Positions 14,801-26,268 of a DNA stretch of 64,000 bases are shown here, piece after piece. The first letter of the stretch is position 1. Each line of letters begins with the position of its first letter. The notes beneath the pieces were generated by a model that saw nothing but the letters and a program-made list of their open reading frames with translations, was not told the origin of the DNA and did not search any database. The DNA comes from Galbula dea (Eukaryota; Chordata; Aves; Piciformes; Galbulidae). The stretch covers positions 3,195,944-3,259,943 of the forward strand of contig VWZX01010273.1 in NCBI GenBank assembly GCA_013399015.1. The letters are read 5' to 3'. The position numbers and the translations under genes are program-made.

Positions 14801-15311
14801 AAAACCCACACAAACAAAAAACCCAACTCTAAAACCTAGACAAGTGTTCATGGTTCACTCTCCTGCCAAAACCCTGCAGTTAAAAATCTGAAATTATAGA
14901 AGACCTTTACAATTATGGAAATACAATGTGTAGTACATGTAAATCTTCATTTTGCACTTCAGATATATACAGTCAGACCTACAGGTACTGACCTACCAAA
15001 TTAATGCTTAATATCTTGTTTTATACTACGCAAAGCTGAACAAATAATCACACACAAAGGGGTGTGATTCCTTATCCTTATAAAGCTTAAGGAGGAGGTA
15101 TTTTTATTACAGAAGCATGATAACTTTAGCCCTGAACAATGAAACTGGGGATCACTTGACATCTCCTCATACTCTTGGTTCCCTTATCTCTGTCCCGGTA
15201 AAAACAGCCCATAATAGCCAGTTTCACCTTCCAGATCTTCTTGTCTGAATATCCTTGTAACTATCTTATTTCCTCCACATACCTCTTTTCTGAATTAATT
15301 TTCAGCGACAG

Positions 15312-15322
15312 ATGGGGGGGGG
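15312..15322 (+). repeat. G homopolymer run at the CpG-island shore
   Basis: An uninterrupted run of G follows GAT, and GCGGAG follows it, at the left shore of the CpG island. Such runs are prone to length variation and sequencing error. Confidence 0.8.
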
Positions 15323-15497
15323 GGCGGAGAGCACCTCACTGCCGCTTCAGAGAGCTTGCCGGCAACTGGATGTCACTACTGACAGCACAGTTTCTGAATC
15401 GACTGTTCTGTGTCAATAAACCGGTTTATTTACTGAACTGCTAGTTGAACTCAAGTTTCAAAGCTTTGCTCACTGAGAGAATAAATATTTAACTTAC

Positions 15498-15930
15498 AGG
15501 AGCCGCGTCTGTTTAAACGTCTGTCTTCTCAGCAGTATGGAGTCCTAACTCCCACGGTAAGAGCTCAACATTGAGAGAGGAGAAGCAACAGGCACCGCAG
15601 CCTCATCCACAGGGCAATGTAAAACATACCCGCAGCGCCCCAGGAGTCGCCAGCAGCCTCCGTGCCCACAGACCTTCCTCCTGACCTGAGCTGCCCTCCA
15701 CCGGACCGGGATAGCGCGGACCTGTGGCCGAGATCGCACCACAGGCACACTCCAAACACCGGTGTAACGGCACAAACCCTCCCGCACGGAAACAGAACCC
15801 TCCCACCGCGCACCTTCCCCTCTCGCAGCGCAGAATCCCACCTGCGCTCCCGGGCAGGGCTAGGTTCCGCTCCGGGCCGAGCTCGCCCCTCCAGGTGTGC
15901 CGCTAGGCGGCCGGTGCGCACCCCCAACCC
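15498..15930 (-). other. PPFIBP2: Likely non-coding first exon of PPFIBP2
   Basis: Read on the minus strand, the GC-rich island ends at CGCGGCTCCT|GTAAGTTAAAT, a near-consensus splice donor (GT at 15497-15496). At the same place the base composition drops from GC-rich to AT-rich. This is the expected structure of a 5' UTR exon starting in a CpG-island promoter and spliced to the coding exon at 5400. The start is approximate: it is placed just downstream of the inverted CCAAT box at 15959-15963. Long open frames across this stretch on both strands follow from high GC content and resemble no known protein. Assignment to PPFIBP2 is inference from strand, position and the lack of another candidate gene. 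Confidence 0.5.
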
Positions 15931-16300
15931 TCCTCACGCGCCGGTCGGGCCCCACGCCATTGGCTGCGGAGATGGGACGCGCGGTGGTCACCGTCACGTG
16001 ACCGCGAGCCGCGGGAGGGGGCTTGCGGAGGTCCGCCTCAACCTGCGAGGGCAGGTGTGAAGGGGTCGTGCGCAGCAGCCGTTAGCTTTGGGTCGCGGGG
16101 TCTCGCGCAAGGCTCGCCTCGCCTTGGCGCCTCCTCACCGCGCGCGAGCTCCCACAGGAGCTCACGAGGCTCTTTGGGACGCAGAGCGGAAAAATGCCCG
16201 CGGAGCCCAGGCAGGGAGCGGTGAGGCTGGCAAGGAGCTCCATTTCCCCACCGCACCGTCAGGGCTTCGGCAGCGGTGCAAATGCTTGCACCTGTAACAG
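15540..16300. promoter_or_regulatory. CpG-island promoter with CCAAT box and palindromic E-box
   Basis: This is the only strongly GC- and CpG-rich block in the window. Visible elements are ATTGG at 15959-15963 (a CCAAT box read on the minus strand) and the palindrome GTCACGTGAC at 15993-16002, which contains the E-box CACGTG (USF/MYC/TFE-type, also CRE-like). Many CGCG and GC-box-like stretches surround them. I see no TATA box, as is usual for such promoters. The minus-strand donor at 15497/15496 supports transcription towards PPFIBP2. A plus-strand GAG|GTAAAT donor at 16403 would allow a divergent transcript. Confidence 0.8.
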
Positions 16301-19300
16301 CATATAGACATCTGAGACCCACCAACAACCCCTCATGTCAGTATAAACTCAAGGCTGTGCCAAGGATCTTGGCCACAGAGCGTGGCAGGATGGACAGTGG
16401 AGGTAAATCCTGGTTCAATGGTTCTAGTGGGTTCCTCAGCCTCTCCTGTCTCTCAGCACCTCTGTTTCTGCAGCTACACTGTGCCCTGCAAGCACTGATG
16501 AACTCTGGCTGTCCCGGAGGCTGCAGCCTTCTAGACCTTGGCTCCACGAATGCCTCTCCCATCACCTTATTGATAGATACTGGGAATTAGCCTATCAGTG
16601 AGAAGGAAAGTGTTTGGACAACTTGCCCCTCCTTGTCTCCCCCCATTTCGGAGTTTCATCTTTGGTCTTGATATTACTGGAAGTAAAACAATCACTTAAA
16701 ACTATGTTCTGCTACCAGGCATATTTTCAGTGCATATTCCTACATACCAGAGATTTCTTAGGTTAACAAAAATATTGTGTTATTAACTGAGAAAAACTAC
16801 ACTGTCTTTCTCCAAAGATTTAAAAATCTGGTATTTTTATACTTGGATCACTTCTTATTTATTTTAATTCTCTTAGTAAATTAATAGCACAGGCCATTCA
16901 TATTGGTTTAAGTGGTATATATCATATTTCTTTTGAGTCATCTTTGAAAAACATTCTCTAATGCTATGTTTATGATGGCAAAAATCTCTAGTACAGGAAG
17001 TTTCCAGGGAATCAAACACATAAACCAAAACCACTCAAAAGGTGTATGTTTTCTGTCTGTAGACATTTCAGGATTACATCTAGAAATATGACAAGTGCTG
17101 CAAGCTTTGGTCGTTTGGAGTTTGCTGGTCGCTTTGGGTGCCTTGCTGATCCCAAATCTGATAAGAGTTTCTCTTGCCTTGTTTTGGACCGAACAGGTCA
17201 TCCCACTTGTGTGAGACTGACACAGCTCTTTCACAGCATGCATGTGCTGAGCACTTCCGATTGTGTAAGTTTCCTTGGGAGCTGGCTAAACAACATCAAG
17301 CATTTAACAGAAAGTGAGATAAAGAGCTGGGAGTGCTTGTAACATCGATAATGTGAGTATAACACGCTTTTTACTGCTTGTGAAATGCTTGTATTTCAAC
17401 CACCAGTTTGCTGTCTTCTTCACGTGATGACATTAACTTCCATCTAAATAGTCTAGGCATGTTTAATATGCATGATGTTTGAATGTCATTCTATTACTTA
17501 CAATAATTGTCCTCAATTTTAGAGTTTCCTTTTGCCCAGAGTATTTGGAATGCTGAAACCTGTTACCAACTGGTGCACTCTCTGTCCTTGCCAAGAGTTA
17601 TGTGTGATTTTGGTTTTCTTTTAAACCTTTGCATGAGACCAAGACTATGAATCACATACCAGACATTGCAGATAAAGAATTGGACCTCATTTACAGAGCA
17701 AACATGCCCAAGGTGGGAGAGGGAGAAAGTGCGAAGTGAAGTTGAACGCCTTTGAAACATCTCTGAACATGCTAAAGCTAATTAAAACTAACAAGAATCC
17801 ACTGGCTATGTATTAATTTTGGCTTGCTTTTGATTTTTTCTTGTCTTTCCTCTCAGCTTTGAGGTAGTCATCTTAAACAGGTCATGTATAGGAGTGTACA
17901 GAATTATAATGGTTGATAACATTTGCATCTTTCGTAATACTGATACCAAAACCTATTACTATAGCACTGCTTATTGCAGTGATGTTAAACCATTTGGGAA
18001 AGAGTCAGTGGAATTTAGAACAGTCTGGGAAAGCTGTAAGTCTTTTTCAACACCAGCCTGGTTTCCCCTCCTTTTCATGAACTAGCCTCACTGGTGGTCT
18101 AGAACAGGTGTCTGGGTGACTATCCACACAATAGAAGCAGCATCTGGGATTCTACCTCCTTTCTTGTTTATTCCTGACCTGGAACAGTCAACACTCTTCT
18201 GGTAGTGCAGTACTCCAGTGATTTGTTGGGAAAAGAAGCATCAGCCATTGCATGGGAAAGTGAGCATGGCCTTGCCCTAGTGCTGTGAAGGGAGAGGACC
18301 TGGAACACAGAAGCTGTGCAATTAACTGCCACTCCCTTGGGAAGCACAGGAAGAAACAGAGGGAGGTTAAGCAGCACAGGCTAAGAGTGAAATCCAAACC
18401 ACTGTCCTGCTGCTGCTGCGGTATTCATGTGTAATCTTTTTACTGTTCTTTATCTGTATTGTTGGATATATGAAGTGATAATACTACAACAATATTATTG
18501 TACTGCCGGGAAGCAGAGAGAATCTTAATTTTGGGCAACCTGTAATGTGTTGATCCTGTCTGTCCTGTTCAGTATCATTTCAACTGATGTGGATTAATTC
18601 TGCATCTCTTTTAGCATAGAGGGTTTCAGAGGTACTCCTTCAGCTGTCCTGGCCTCATGGTTAATTACCATTCCAGAATTACCCTCTTCAATAAGAGTGG
18701 TTTGTTTCTTTTCTGCAGAAGTGCAGACACATTACTGTCACAAAGCTGGCATTGTGTTGTCTTTGCCTCTTTTATAAAACAATGAAGCTCATTCAGTGGA
18801 AACAGAACCATCCTTCTCTATGAAGAAAACAAGTTAGAAACCCCAAAACAGAACACTGCTGGAAACATCTGTACCGACCAACTTCATTTCTTTGACATAA
18901 AAAATCAGTGCAAAGTTATCTGTGAAGTCCCAGATATTTCTCTATAACTGTTTATCTCAAATAGACATAACAACCAGCTTATATTTTTATTTTGTTAAAA
19001 GTTAATGAGCAGAACTATCAAAGTTTCTTTTCCTCAGTGTCAGTCACATTATGGGTCATGATGACAATACTGAGAGGCCCTGTGTTTAAGTTCAGGCCAT
19101 GTTCCTTATCCTGCAAGTATGCCTGGATGGTTCTTTGGCTTATGCATGTTCATGGTTCTTTCATAGTGCACTGCTTGGTGTTCCTGGATTGTACAGCTGC
19201 AAAACGTTTCATCGTCACTGATGGATGAGGACTGAAATAGACACTTAGATGAAGGCCCTAAATGGCTATACTCCCTAAGCAGAAATTCATGGCTATGAGG

Positions 19301-20319
19301 CAGGAAAAGCATTCATGTTTTAATAAGTCAATTTGCAGTATGTTCCAAACTGCTCTTTTATTTGCTGAAAAGTTTTTACAAAGCTTTCATTCTGTTGTTT
19401 ATAAAGAAGAGTAAATTTGCTGCAACTAATGTAGTTTAAATTCAGCCCCAACAGTTCCAAATTTTATCATTAATTTACTCAAGAATTCTTACAAGAGATA
19501 CATGAGAACTCACGTCCTTCTTTATCAAAAGCTTTACCTGAAGAAGACTGAGACAAAAGTTAAGTCACAGCGTGATTTCACTGTTTTCCCCAAATCACAG
19601 GACTCATATCCATAGACCGTGCAAGCTATGAAACATCAGCATTAAAACAGTGAATAAACATTGTGATGCAGGACTGTAAAAGCTGCAAGTTGTGTAATCT
19701 CCGTGAAAGCAAACAAACAAACAAAGGTCCATTTAAATGCTCAGAGATTTCCTTCCATGTAAATTTTGATGAATCACCTGTAGACAAGAAATAATGTATT
19801 GGAGAATCCTTCATCAATGACTGCATAGAGCTGATGTATATCTCAATAGGAAGTGTAGCCTGGCTTATCTTTATCAAAGAGTTGTGGCCTGTTGTACTGC
19901 CGATTTTCTCTGGTGAGGTACACAGACCCCTCTTATCTTTTGAAACCTTTTTTTAAACATATGTAATATGCACTGGTTTAAATAGGTAAGATATGGTTAT
20001 GTTTTTTCGCCCCCTGTCATTATTTGGTGGAGTTAATGTGAACTATTCAAGATTAGAGTTTAAATAAAAGACATTTTGTCTCAATGTAAAATTATACTTG
20101 AATTTTTCTTGGAATCTTGAAGGACAACTACAGCTACTTGTTATGAAACTAAAACTTATTTCTTCTCTCTGGTAGTTTAGAGCATCAACTGTTCTGCAGC
20201 AGTACATGATATAGAAGTCTGCTTTTCACATATCTCTTACTAGGACAGACAAACCTTTAAAAAAATCCTTAATATATATAGATAGTTTTGTCAGAGAGCA
20301 CTGTTCTTGTTGAGCTGGG

Positions 20320-20402
20320 TTTTTGTGGGCTTGTTTGGTTTGGTTTTTGTTTATTTATTTTGATTTTGTTGTTTCTTTGTGGGTTGTTTTTTTTTCTCTC
20401 TC
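20320..20402 (+). repeat. T/G-rich low-complexity tract
   Basis: The stretch is dominated by TTTG, TTTGG and T-runs with almost no A or C. It is one of several similar tracts in the window, and it produces spurious hydrophobic open frames. Confidence 0.75.
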
Positions 20403-22740
20403 CAGTGTTGTGCTTGTATTCCAGAAGCCTTTATGGACACAAGCCGTTCTTAATAAAGGCTTTCAGGAACAGTACTGTTACTTTTGTTCAGCATTTTTAG
20501 AGACTTTTAAACAAGCCATTTTTCTGACCACTAGCAAGTAACTAATTGGAATTATACCTGAGAGCGCTGTAACTGTTCGATTTCGCTAGTGGTGCTACAA
20601 GTCTATAGCTCCATCTAGTGTTCAGCTTTTAGAGCAGGCACGAGTCTTGTCTCGTAGATAACTACTAGGTCTATTTGTTGAGATATTTTATACATTTTTG
20701 GGTTGGCAAGCCTACCATAGTAAATGAAAAGCCCATAGTGGGCAGCTGCAGCCCTTTCAGGTACATACAGCTGTTTAAAACATCTGCATCTGCATTTGCT
20801 CTAACCATCAGGCAAAGACTTTGTTGCAACTTGAAAAATAGAGCTTATAATGTAAGTTACTGCATGCTTATGTATAGAGTACTGTATAATCTGATATTCC
20901 ATCTTCTTTACAGAGGGATTTTTGAATCATGGGATTTGTTTCAGTCAGACTCAACTCATAACATTGGTGGATTTGGCATTTGTCTAAATTTGTTACATTA
21001 AGAAATGGTAGGAAAAAAAGCATGCTAGAAACTGTCATAAATTACATAAGGCATTATTAAGCTGTTTCTTAACTCAAAAGATACCCGTTGTTCTATTATC
21101 TCTTTGTGAAAGCTTCTAGCCAGAAGTTAGGTTTGATTCAAGGAAGACTTTTTTTTGGTAAGATCTTTTTTATTTAGAAATAAACAAACAAAACCAAACA
21201 CAAAATCATGTACCTTCAAACATAGGAGAGACCATAACAGCAGAAAAATTCCGAATTCGTCTTACCTGCAAGTTTTGAGATGGGAGACAAGGTTCTCTGC
21301 CCACTTTTTTTTCCTCGATATTGCTTCTGTCTTTGTGATTTCTACCACACAGTTCTTTTTCTTATAATCATACATACAGATGCAATAAGTCATGCCTTCA
21401 TCTTTGTTTTAGAGGCAGACTTTAAGCAGTTCCAGCCAATGTTGTTTAGTATCATGATTTCAGTGAGTCTGGAATAACAAAATACTCTGTGCTTCCTTAG
21501 CTGCAGAAATGAGCTGTGGTGTGTTACTTGTTGCAACTCTCAGGCTGAAAAGATTAGCTTAAGCCATTTGCATCTAACTTCTATGCCAGCCAGAGCAGGC
21601 AAGGTCAGTTATAGTGGCTGAGCTGATATGCAGGAACTCAGTCACATGCCTGAGCTCTTGATTTGTTTACTGATCAGCTTTCTTGTGTTGTTTTCTGATG
21701 TTTGCTAGAATGTGACTCCATGGAGAGTGAGGGGTACCTTCTGTGGGGATTAAAGAGTGGGCACATATCTGTCAAGTATGACTATTTGCTGATATGCATC
21801 TTAAAATTATCTTATGGGTCAGCCCTGTAAGCTGCCACTAAGGTCTATAGCAAAAAAATGCCCAATAACCATACTCACAAGACCAAGCCAATAACTGAAA
21901 AAAAGAAGTCCCTGTCTCTAACCATTTTCTTAGATCCAGTAGCAGATAACTTATATGTGTGTGCCACTTGGAAATTATGAGTAATTGACTATGATTGACA
22001 TATGCAACAGCCACTCCTATATACATCAATTCCCTGTGTTCCGTGAAACTCTAAGTTGTTTCTGTATAATCTAGGTTTCCTGTTTTCCTTCTTGACTTTC
22101 TGTAGTCTGACTTTTAGCCATTTCCCTGTTTCCTGTTCCTTTTGTTCCTCTTTTTGCCTTCAGAGATAAATTTTGTGGTTTTCTGAAACTTGATCTAGCA
22201 CCTAAGACCTGTTTTGTTTATCCACCAGACTACAGATTTTCAGCAATTCTTCATGCTAGGATTGGAGTTTTTTTAAGGCTCCTGCCTCTACCCTGGCTTT
22301 GAGCTGTAAGCATAATTTGTAGGTGACTGCCCATGTAAGTCATGGTATTAGGAAGTTGGGGAATTAATGATATCCATTCGAAATTTAGTAAGAAATTATT
22401 TGTTGACAGGACAAACTAGTATGTAGTTGTATCAGATGTGCAAGATGGATGGGAATGTGTTTTTCTTATAATACTAATGCCATGAAAAGAAAAAAGCTGC
22501 AGGTAGTCTGGAGGCTGTTTCAGTTTGTCTACATGCAAGACCTGTCAATGTAGAGCAATACATTTTGACTTTGCTGCTCTGATTAATCCTGCAAGTTTAT
22601 ATTTGCATATTGTGGCCAAACAATTGAATAGGAAATGTATTTTTTTTCCTGCTGTAGTCACTAGCTTCCAAAAATAGTGGAGAAAACAAGCAGTTCATAG
22701 CATTCAGCAAAACTGCTTTGATGAAAAGATTACTGAAATG

Positions 22741-22810
22741 TGGTTTTTGTTTGTTTTAGGGGTTTTTTTTTGGTTTGGGTGTTCTGCTTGTTTGATTGGT
22801 TGTTTTTTTG
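22741..22810 (+). repeat. T/G-rich low-complexity tract
   Basis: Runs of TTTG, GGTTTTTTTT and TTGTTTG with very little A or C. It has the same character as the tract near 20.3 kb. Confidence 0.7.
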
Positions 22811-25431
22811 AGATCATGGTAAAAGACATTTTTCCACAATAAGTTTTCTGCACACTCTTCGGAGTTCATTGCCTCTGGGACTGAAATATCTGATTTCAGA
22901 TGGTTCTCTCATTTGTGTGGATTCATATGGAGAAGAACTAAGGCTTAAAATTGAATTTTACACCTATTCTAAATAAAGTATTTTCTGTCAAAGTTGTTTT
23001 ACCAGCTGCACATGTGGCACTGGAAAGCTGGCATTAAATCAGCATGCATCTTGCAGACACATTAAAATTGCTTTTGGAAAAATACAGTGTGAGTATAAAG
23101 CCAAAATAAATTTTCATAGCTCTTACAGGGAGACCCATCCATCCACATGGTACAGTATCGATTTCACATTGAGTATGAATGCAGGAAATTACAGTGACAC
23201 TTTATCTTCTAATCATCAGTTGAAGTAAATGGACAGTGGCAGTGCAAGTAGTATAAGACTAGACCTTTGAAACAAAAAGCAGTTGGGCATATGTGTTGTT
23301 TAAAATAAATATTCTGATAAAACTATATTTAAAACCCCACAAAAGTGCTCAATTCATCCTAAGTATTTTTTAATGGTTACAGACACTTACAGGCATTACA
23401 AGGGATCCGGAAAAAAAGTACAAAGTATAAGGTTCAGTGCTGGTCCCAAAACTATTGTGAAGAGGATTATTTATAAAATAGTAACAGATAAACATGTAAG
23501 AAGCCTATGATCTCATTCCATTAGCAATTAATGTTCTTATGTTGGAGTCTTTCCTTCTCCAGCTAATTAAGAATAAGAAAATTATTAACTTTAAAGTTAA
23601 AGAATAATCAAGTGTAATAATCCTCTATTTAAATTATTTTTACTTGTACATCCTAGTAAAAATATTGTTTCTAACCTTATGTTTCACAAACGCTGGTAGG
23701 AGTTATAAAATTATGAATTTTCAATGATTTTTATACCAATCACACATTTCAAAGCAAATTAATGCAACATCAGATCACAGGGACTGAGAATTCCATATAC
23801 AAATACAGAAAGGTTGGTCTAGTCAAGAGGTTTTTTTCTCAGCTTTGGAGCTTTGCCAGTTTTCAGGAGGGCACAGATTCTTAGAGGGCAAATAGACATC
23901 TGGCAGTATGCTCGTTTTTCTCAGTTAACTTCCCAGGATAACTTAGATAGTGTCCAGAGACCACTTCTCCGCTCTGCTGGTGGCTACTGTTGTGATCAAC
24001 CACCTGCCAAAATGCAAGATTATCCAAACTTACATTGTTCCCAACAGACAAAACTGCTAGTCTGTATATTCCCAGAATACCTTTTCTAAAGAGCAGATTC
24101 AACCCATATTTACATTAAACCCACTTTATTTAAATAAATTACACATCTTTTTGCAGTAAAAGATCTCAAAGCATTCTAAAGGTGGCTAATACCATTTTGT
24201 ATTTCTGTGTTTGTAATTTTAAAGGTGAGGAACAAAAGGCCAAATAGCTAAATCTGCTTTTGACCCATGGTAACATAGGAAATCAGAGCCAGCCCACCTT
24301 ACTTTTCAGCTTGAGGATGTCTTTAACTGTGTTTCCTATGGCTTCTGTAACACCGAAGTAATGTTTTAGTCATTAAGGCTGCTAAGAACAATAGAGTTTC
24401 TTTTGCTAAAAGCAGAGCAGCACTGTTGCAACTCAGTAGTCCATACATTATTAGTTTTGTTCTGGAACTCCTTTTCAAAATCATTCCCTGATCTTTGGCT
24501 GTTCTGTTGAAGCTATTTAAACAGAACAACTGTCCTTTTAGTGTAAAGAACAAAATGGGCTTTTTGTTCTTTTACTAAACAGAAATGCAGTTGTCCTTCA
24601 AATCTGAAAACTACACCCAGTACCTGTATTTCAAAAATAAAAGTTTAAGGTTTGTTTGGTTTGGGTTTTTTTTTGTTTTTAATCTTGTTGTGGAAACAAA
24701 AATCTGTTTGTATTTACCTGGAGATTACCTGTTACTCACAAAACCAGGACTCACTGGTGGCATGCCCTCACATGGTGGCAAATAAAAGCTTGTAAAAGTG
24801 AATATTTACCAGCAGCTATTGTAATAGCAGGATTAAATGTGGACCATACAACTATATGGAAACAAAAGTGTGGAAATTTAATGGAGATAGTCTAGAAGTT
24901 CAGTAATTAAGAACAGTGTTGAGGTAATGTACAAGAACTGTATGTTAAAAATAAGCCATGTTTGTGAGCATGTGTACTCTTATGTTTTGTAATAAAATAA
25001 ACCTCTCTTGTTAAAAATGGAAGTAGGTAATTTTATAGTGCTTACAAGAAGACTTTCTACAGTGAGCTTCAGTGTAGTGAAGGTTGTCAGACAATGTGTA
25101 TTGGACAGGAAGGATTTCTGCACTTGATTTCTATGGCACCAAAGCAGGATATATAGTTTTGATAGGAAGTGATGGATTACAATATGAGATATGGATTATT
25201 ATTTTTTTAATTAACTTCAGTCTTTAAGACTGATTTGGAGAGGGATGTGGTGGAGGGGTGGGTGTACATATGTATTATTGATCACGTAGTTCATATTAAT
25301 GAAGTCTTTACATATCCTTAACTGGATATTAGTTTAAGATCCACGGGATATGTAAATTTTAATACACCTTAATGACCATGGTGACATGGGCCTGCTAGCT
25401 TTTAAGAGCATTTGAAAAGTTGCTAAAGATT

Positions 25432-26210
25432 CTAAACTTTTTGCTTTGTGTGAAGCTTGTAAATGATCTGTGATCCATCGCCCCAAGCGAAGAGTTGCTT
25501 TTCTTTAGGGTTGTAGTGCATAGCAGAATGGCTACCCTGATATTTTGGAAAACGTAATATTGGAGTTTCATAAGAATTTACAGCATCCAAAACATCATAA
25601 ACACATTGTATGCGAGAGTTGCCTCCACTAGGAAAGTTGTAGACTACATAGAGTGTGTTGCATACTATGAAAGCTGCTTCAGCACCCTTGCTAGTACATG
25701 ATGTGTCCCAAGTGTGCTCTACTGCCATGGTTATGTGGTTGATTTTAGTAACTACAATGTTTCCTTCAGTCTCTGGCTCTGCATGAATTGCCCAGAGCCC
25801 TTGCTCATCAATGGCAAGATCTATTTTTGTAGATGGAGAAAGCTGATAGGCAGGAATCCTTCCAGCCCCTAGCAGTAGCATTTGGTCAGTTATACTTCTT
25901 TGCTGGATGTTGAATTTAATGATTTCATTTAAGGAGCCATATCTGTGATAGAACAGGAAACCCTGATATATGATGTGGCCAGTTCCTTCCCAGGGAAATG
26001 GCAAGGTGACTCTGCGAGCTTTTAGTGTATGATTCCTTACCGTGAACGTCATGATATTTGCAAATTCCAAAATAACATTATTTACAGAACCATTTAATAA
26101 ATAAATCCTTGAATGCTTTTTGCCAGGATCTTTCATCCAAGAGCCATGCTTATCTCCGGACTTCTTAACTATCTTTATGGACTTAATACCTGTAAGCATA
26201 TGGTCACAAC
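25432..26210 (-). CDS. OLFML1: OLFML1 coding exon 3 (olfactomedin domain)
   Basis: This terminal coding exon carries residues 140-397, the whole olfactomedin beta-propeller. It starts two bases before the codon of C140 after the acceptor TTTCCTTGCAG (AG at 26212-26211), so the split serine S139 and the sequon NTS are completed across the junction. The reading frame is intact to TAG at 25434-25432. C140 near the start and C341 in RIQCVYD are in the positions of the conserved domain disulphide. Immediately upstream of the acceptor's short pyrimidine stretch lies a 37-base T homopolymer (minus strand) with an uncalled base at its far end. Confidence 0.95.
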
Positions 26211-26228
26211 CTGCAAGGAAACACACAA

Positions 26229-26268
<40 letters not shown>

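Larger units (their letters stand above)
5401..15497 (-). other. PPFIBP2: PPFIBP2 first intron(s), between promoter exon and coding exon
   Basis: This is AT-rich sequence with no convincing coding exon on either strand. It includes an ERVL-like LTR remnant (6780-7085), a short CR1 3' end (8741-8812) and an A/C-rich tract (14778-14826). Further non-coding 5' exons could lie here. For example, a GTAAGT donor reads on the minus strand near 9767, but nothing in the sequence confirms it. The assignment as intron depends on the promoter at about 15.5-16.0 kb belonging to PPFIBP2. Confidence 0.55.
16301..25431. other. Intergenic region between PPFIBP2 promoter and OLFML1 3' end
   Basis: No coding exon could be supported on either strand. 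The first few hundred bases (to about 16.6 kb) are moderately GC-rich island shore. The rest is AT-rich. It contains T/G-rich low-complexity tracts (20320-20402, 22741-22810, 24650-24690) and a small cluster of inverted CTAG-centred motifs at 20527-20623. On the left flank of OLFML1 it should hold the OLFML1 3' UTR. Candidate minus-strand poly(A) signals are ATTAAA at 25363-25358 and AATAAA at 24130-24125; the sequence does not show which is used. Confidence 0.6.

Noticed and set aside
15545..16328. Several overlapping open frames of 60-130 codons on both strands across the CpG island.
   Set aside because: High GC content removes stop codons in all frames. The products are Arg/Pro/Gly/Ala-rich with no family resemblance, and the frames overlap each other on both strands. 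They are compositional artefacts of the promoter island.
16938..17342. Overlapping open frames of about 100 codons on both strands near 17 kb.
   Set aside because: They have no recognised domain, no convincing splice or poly(A) context, and one is the shadow of the other. Chance frames are the simplest reading.
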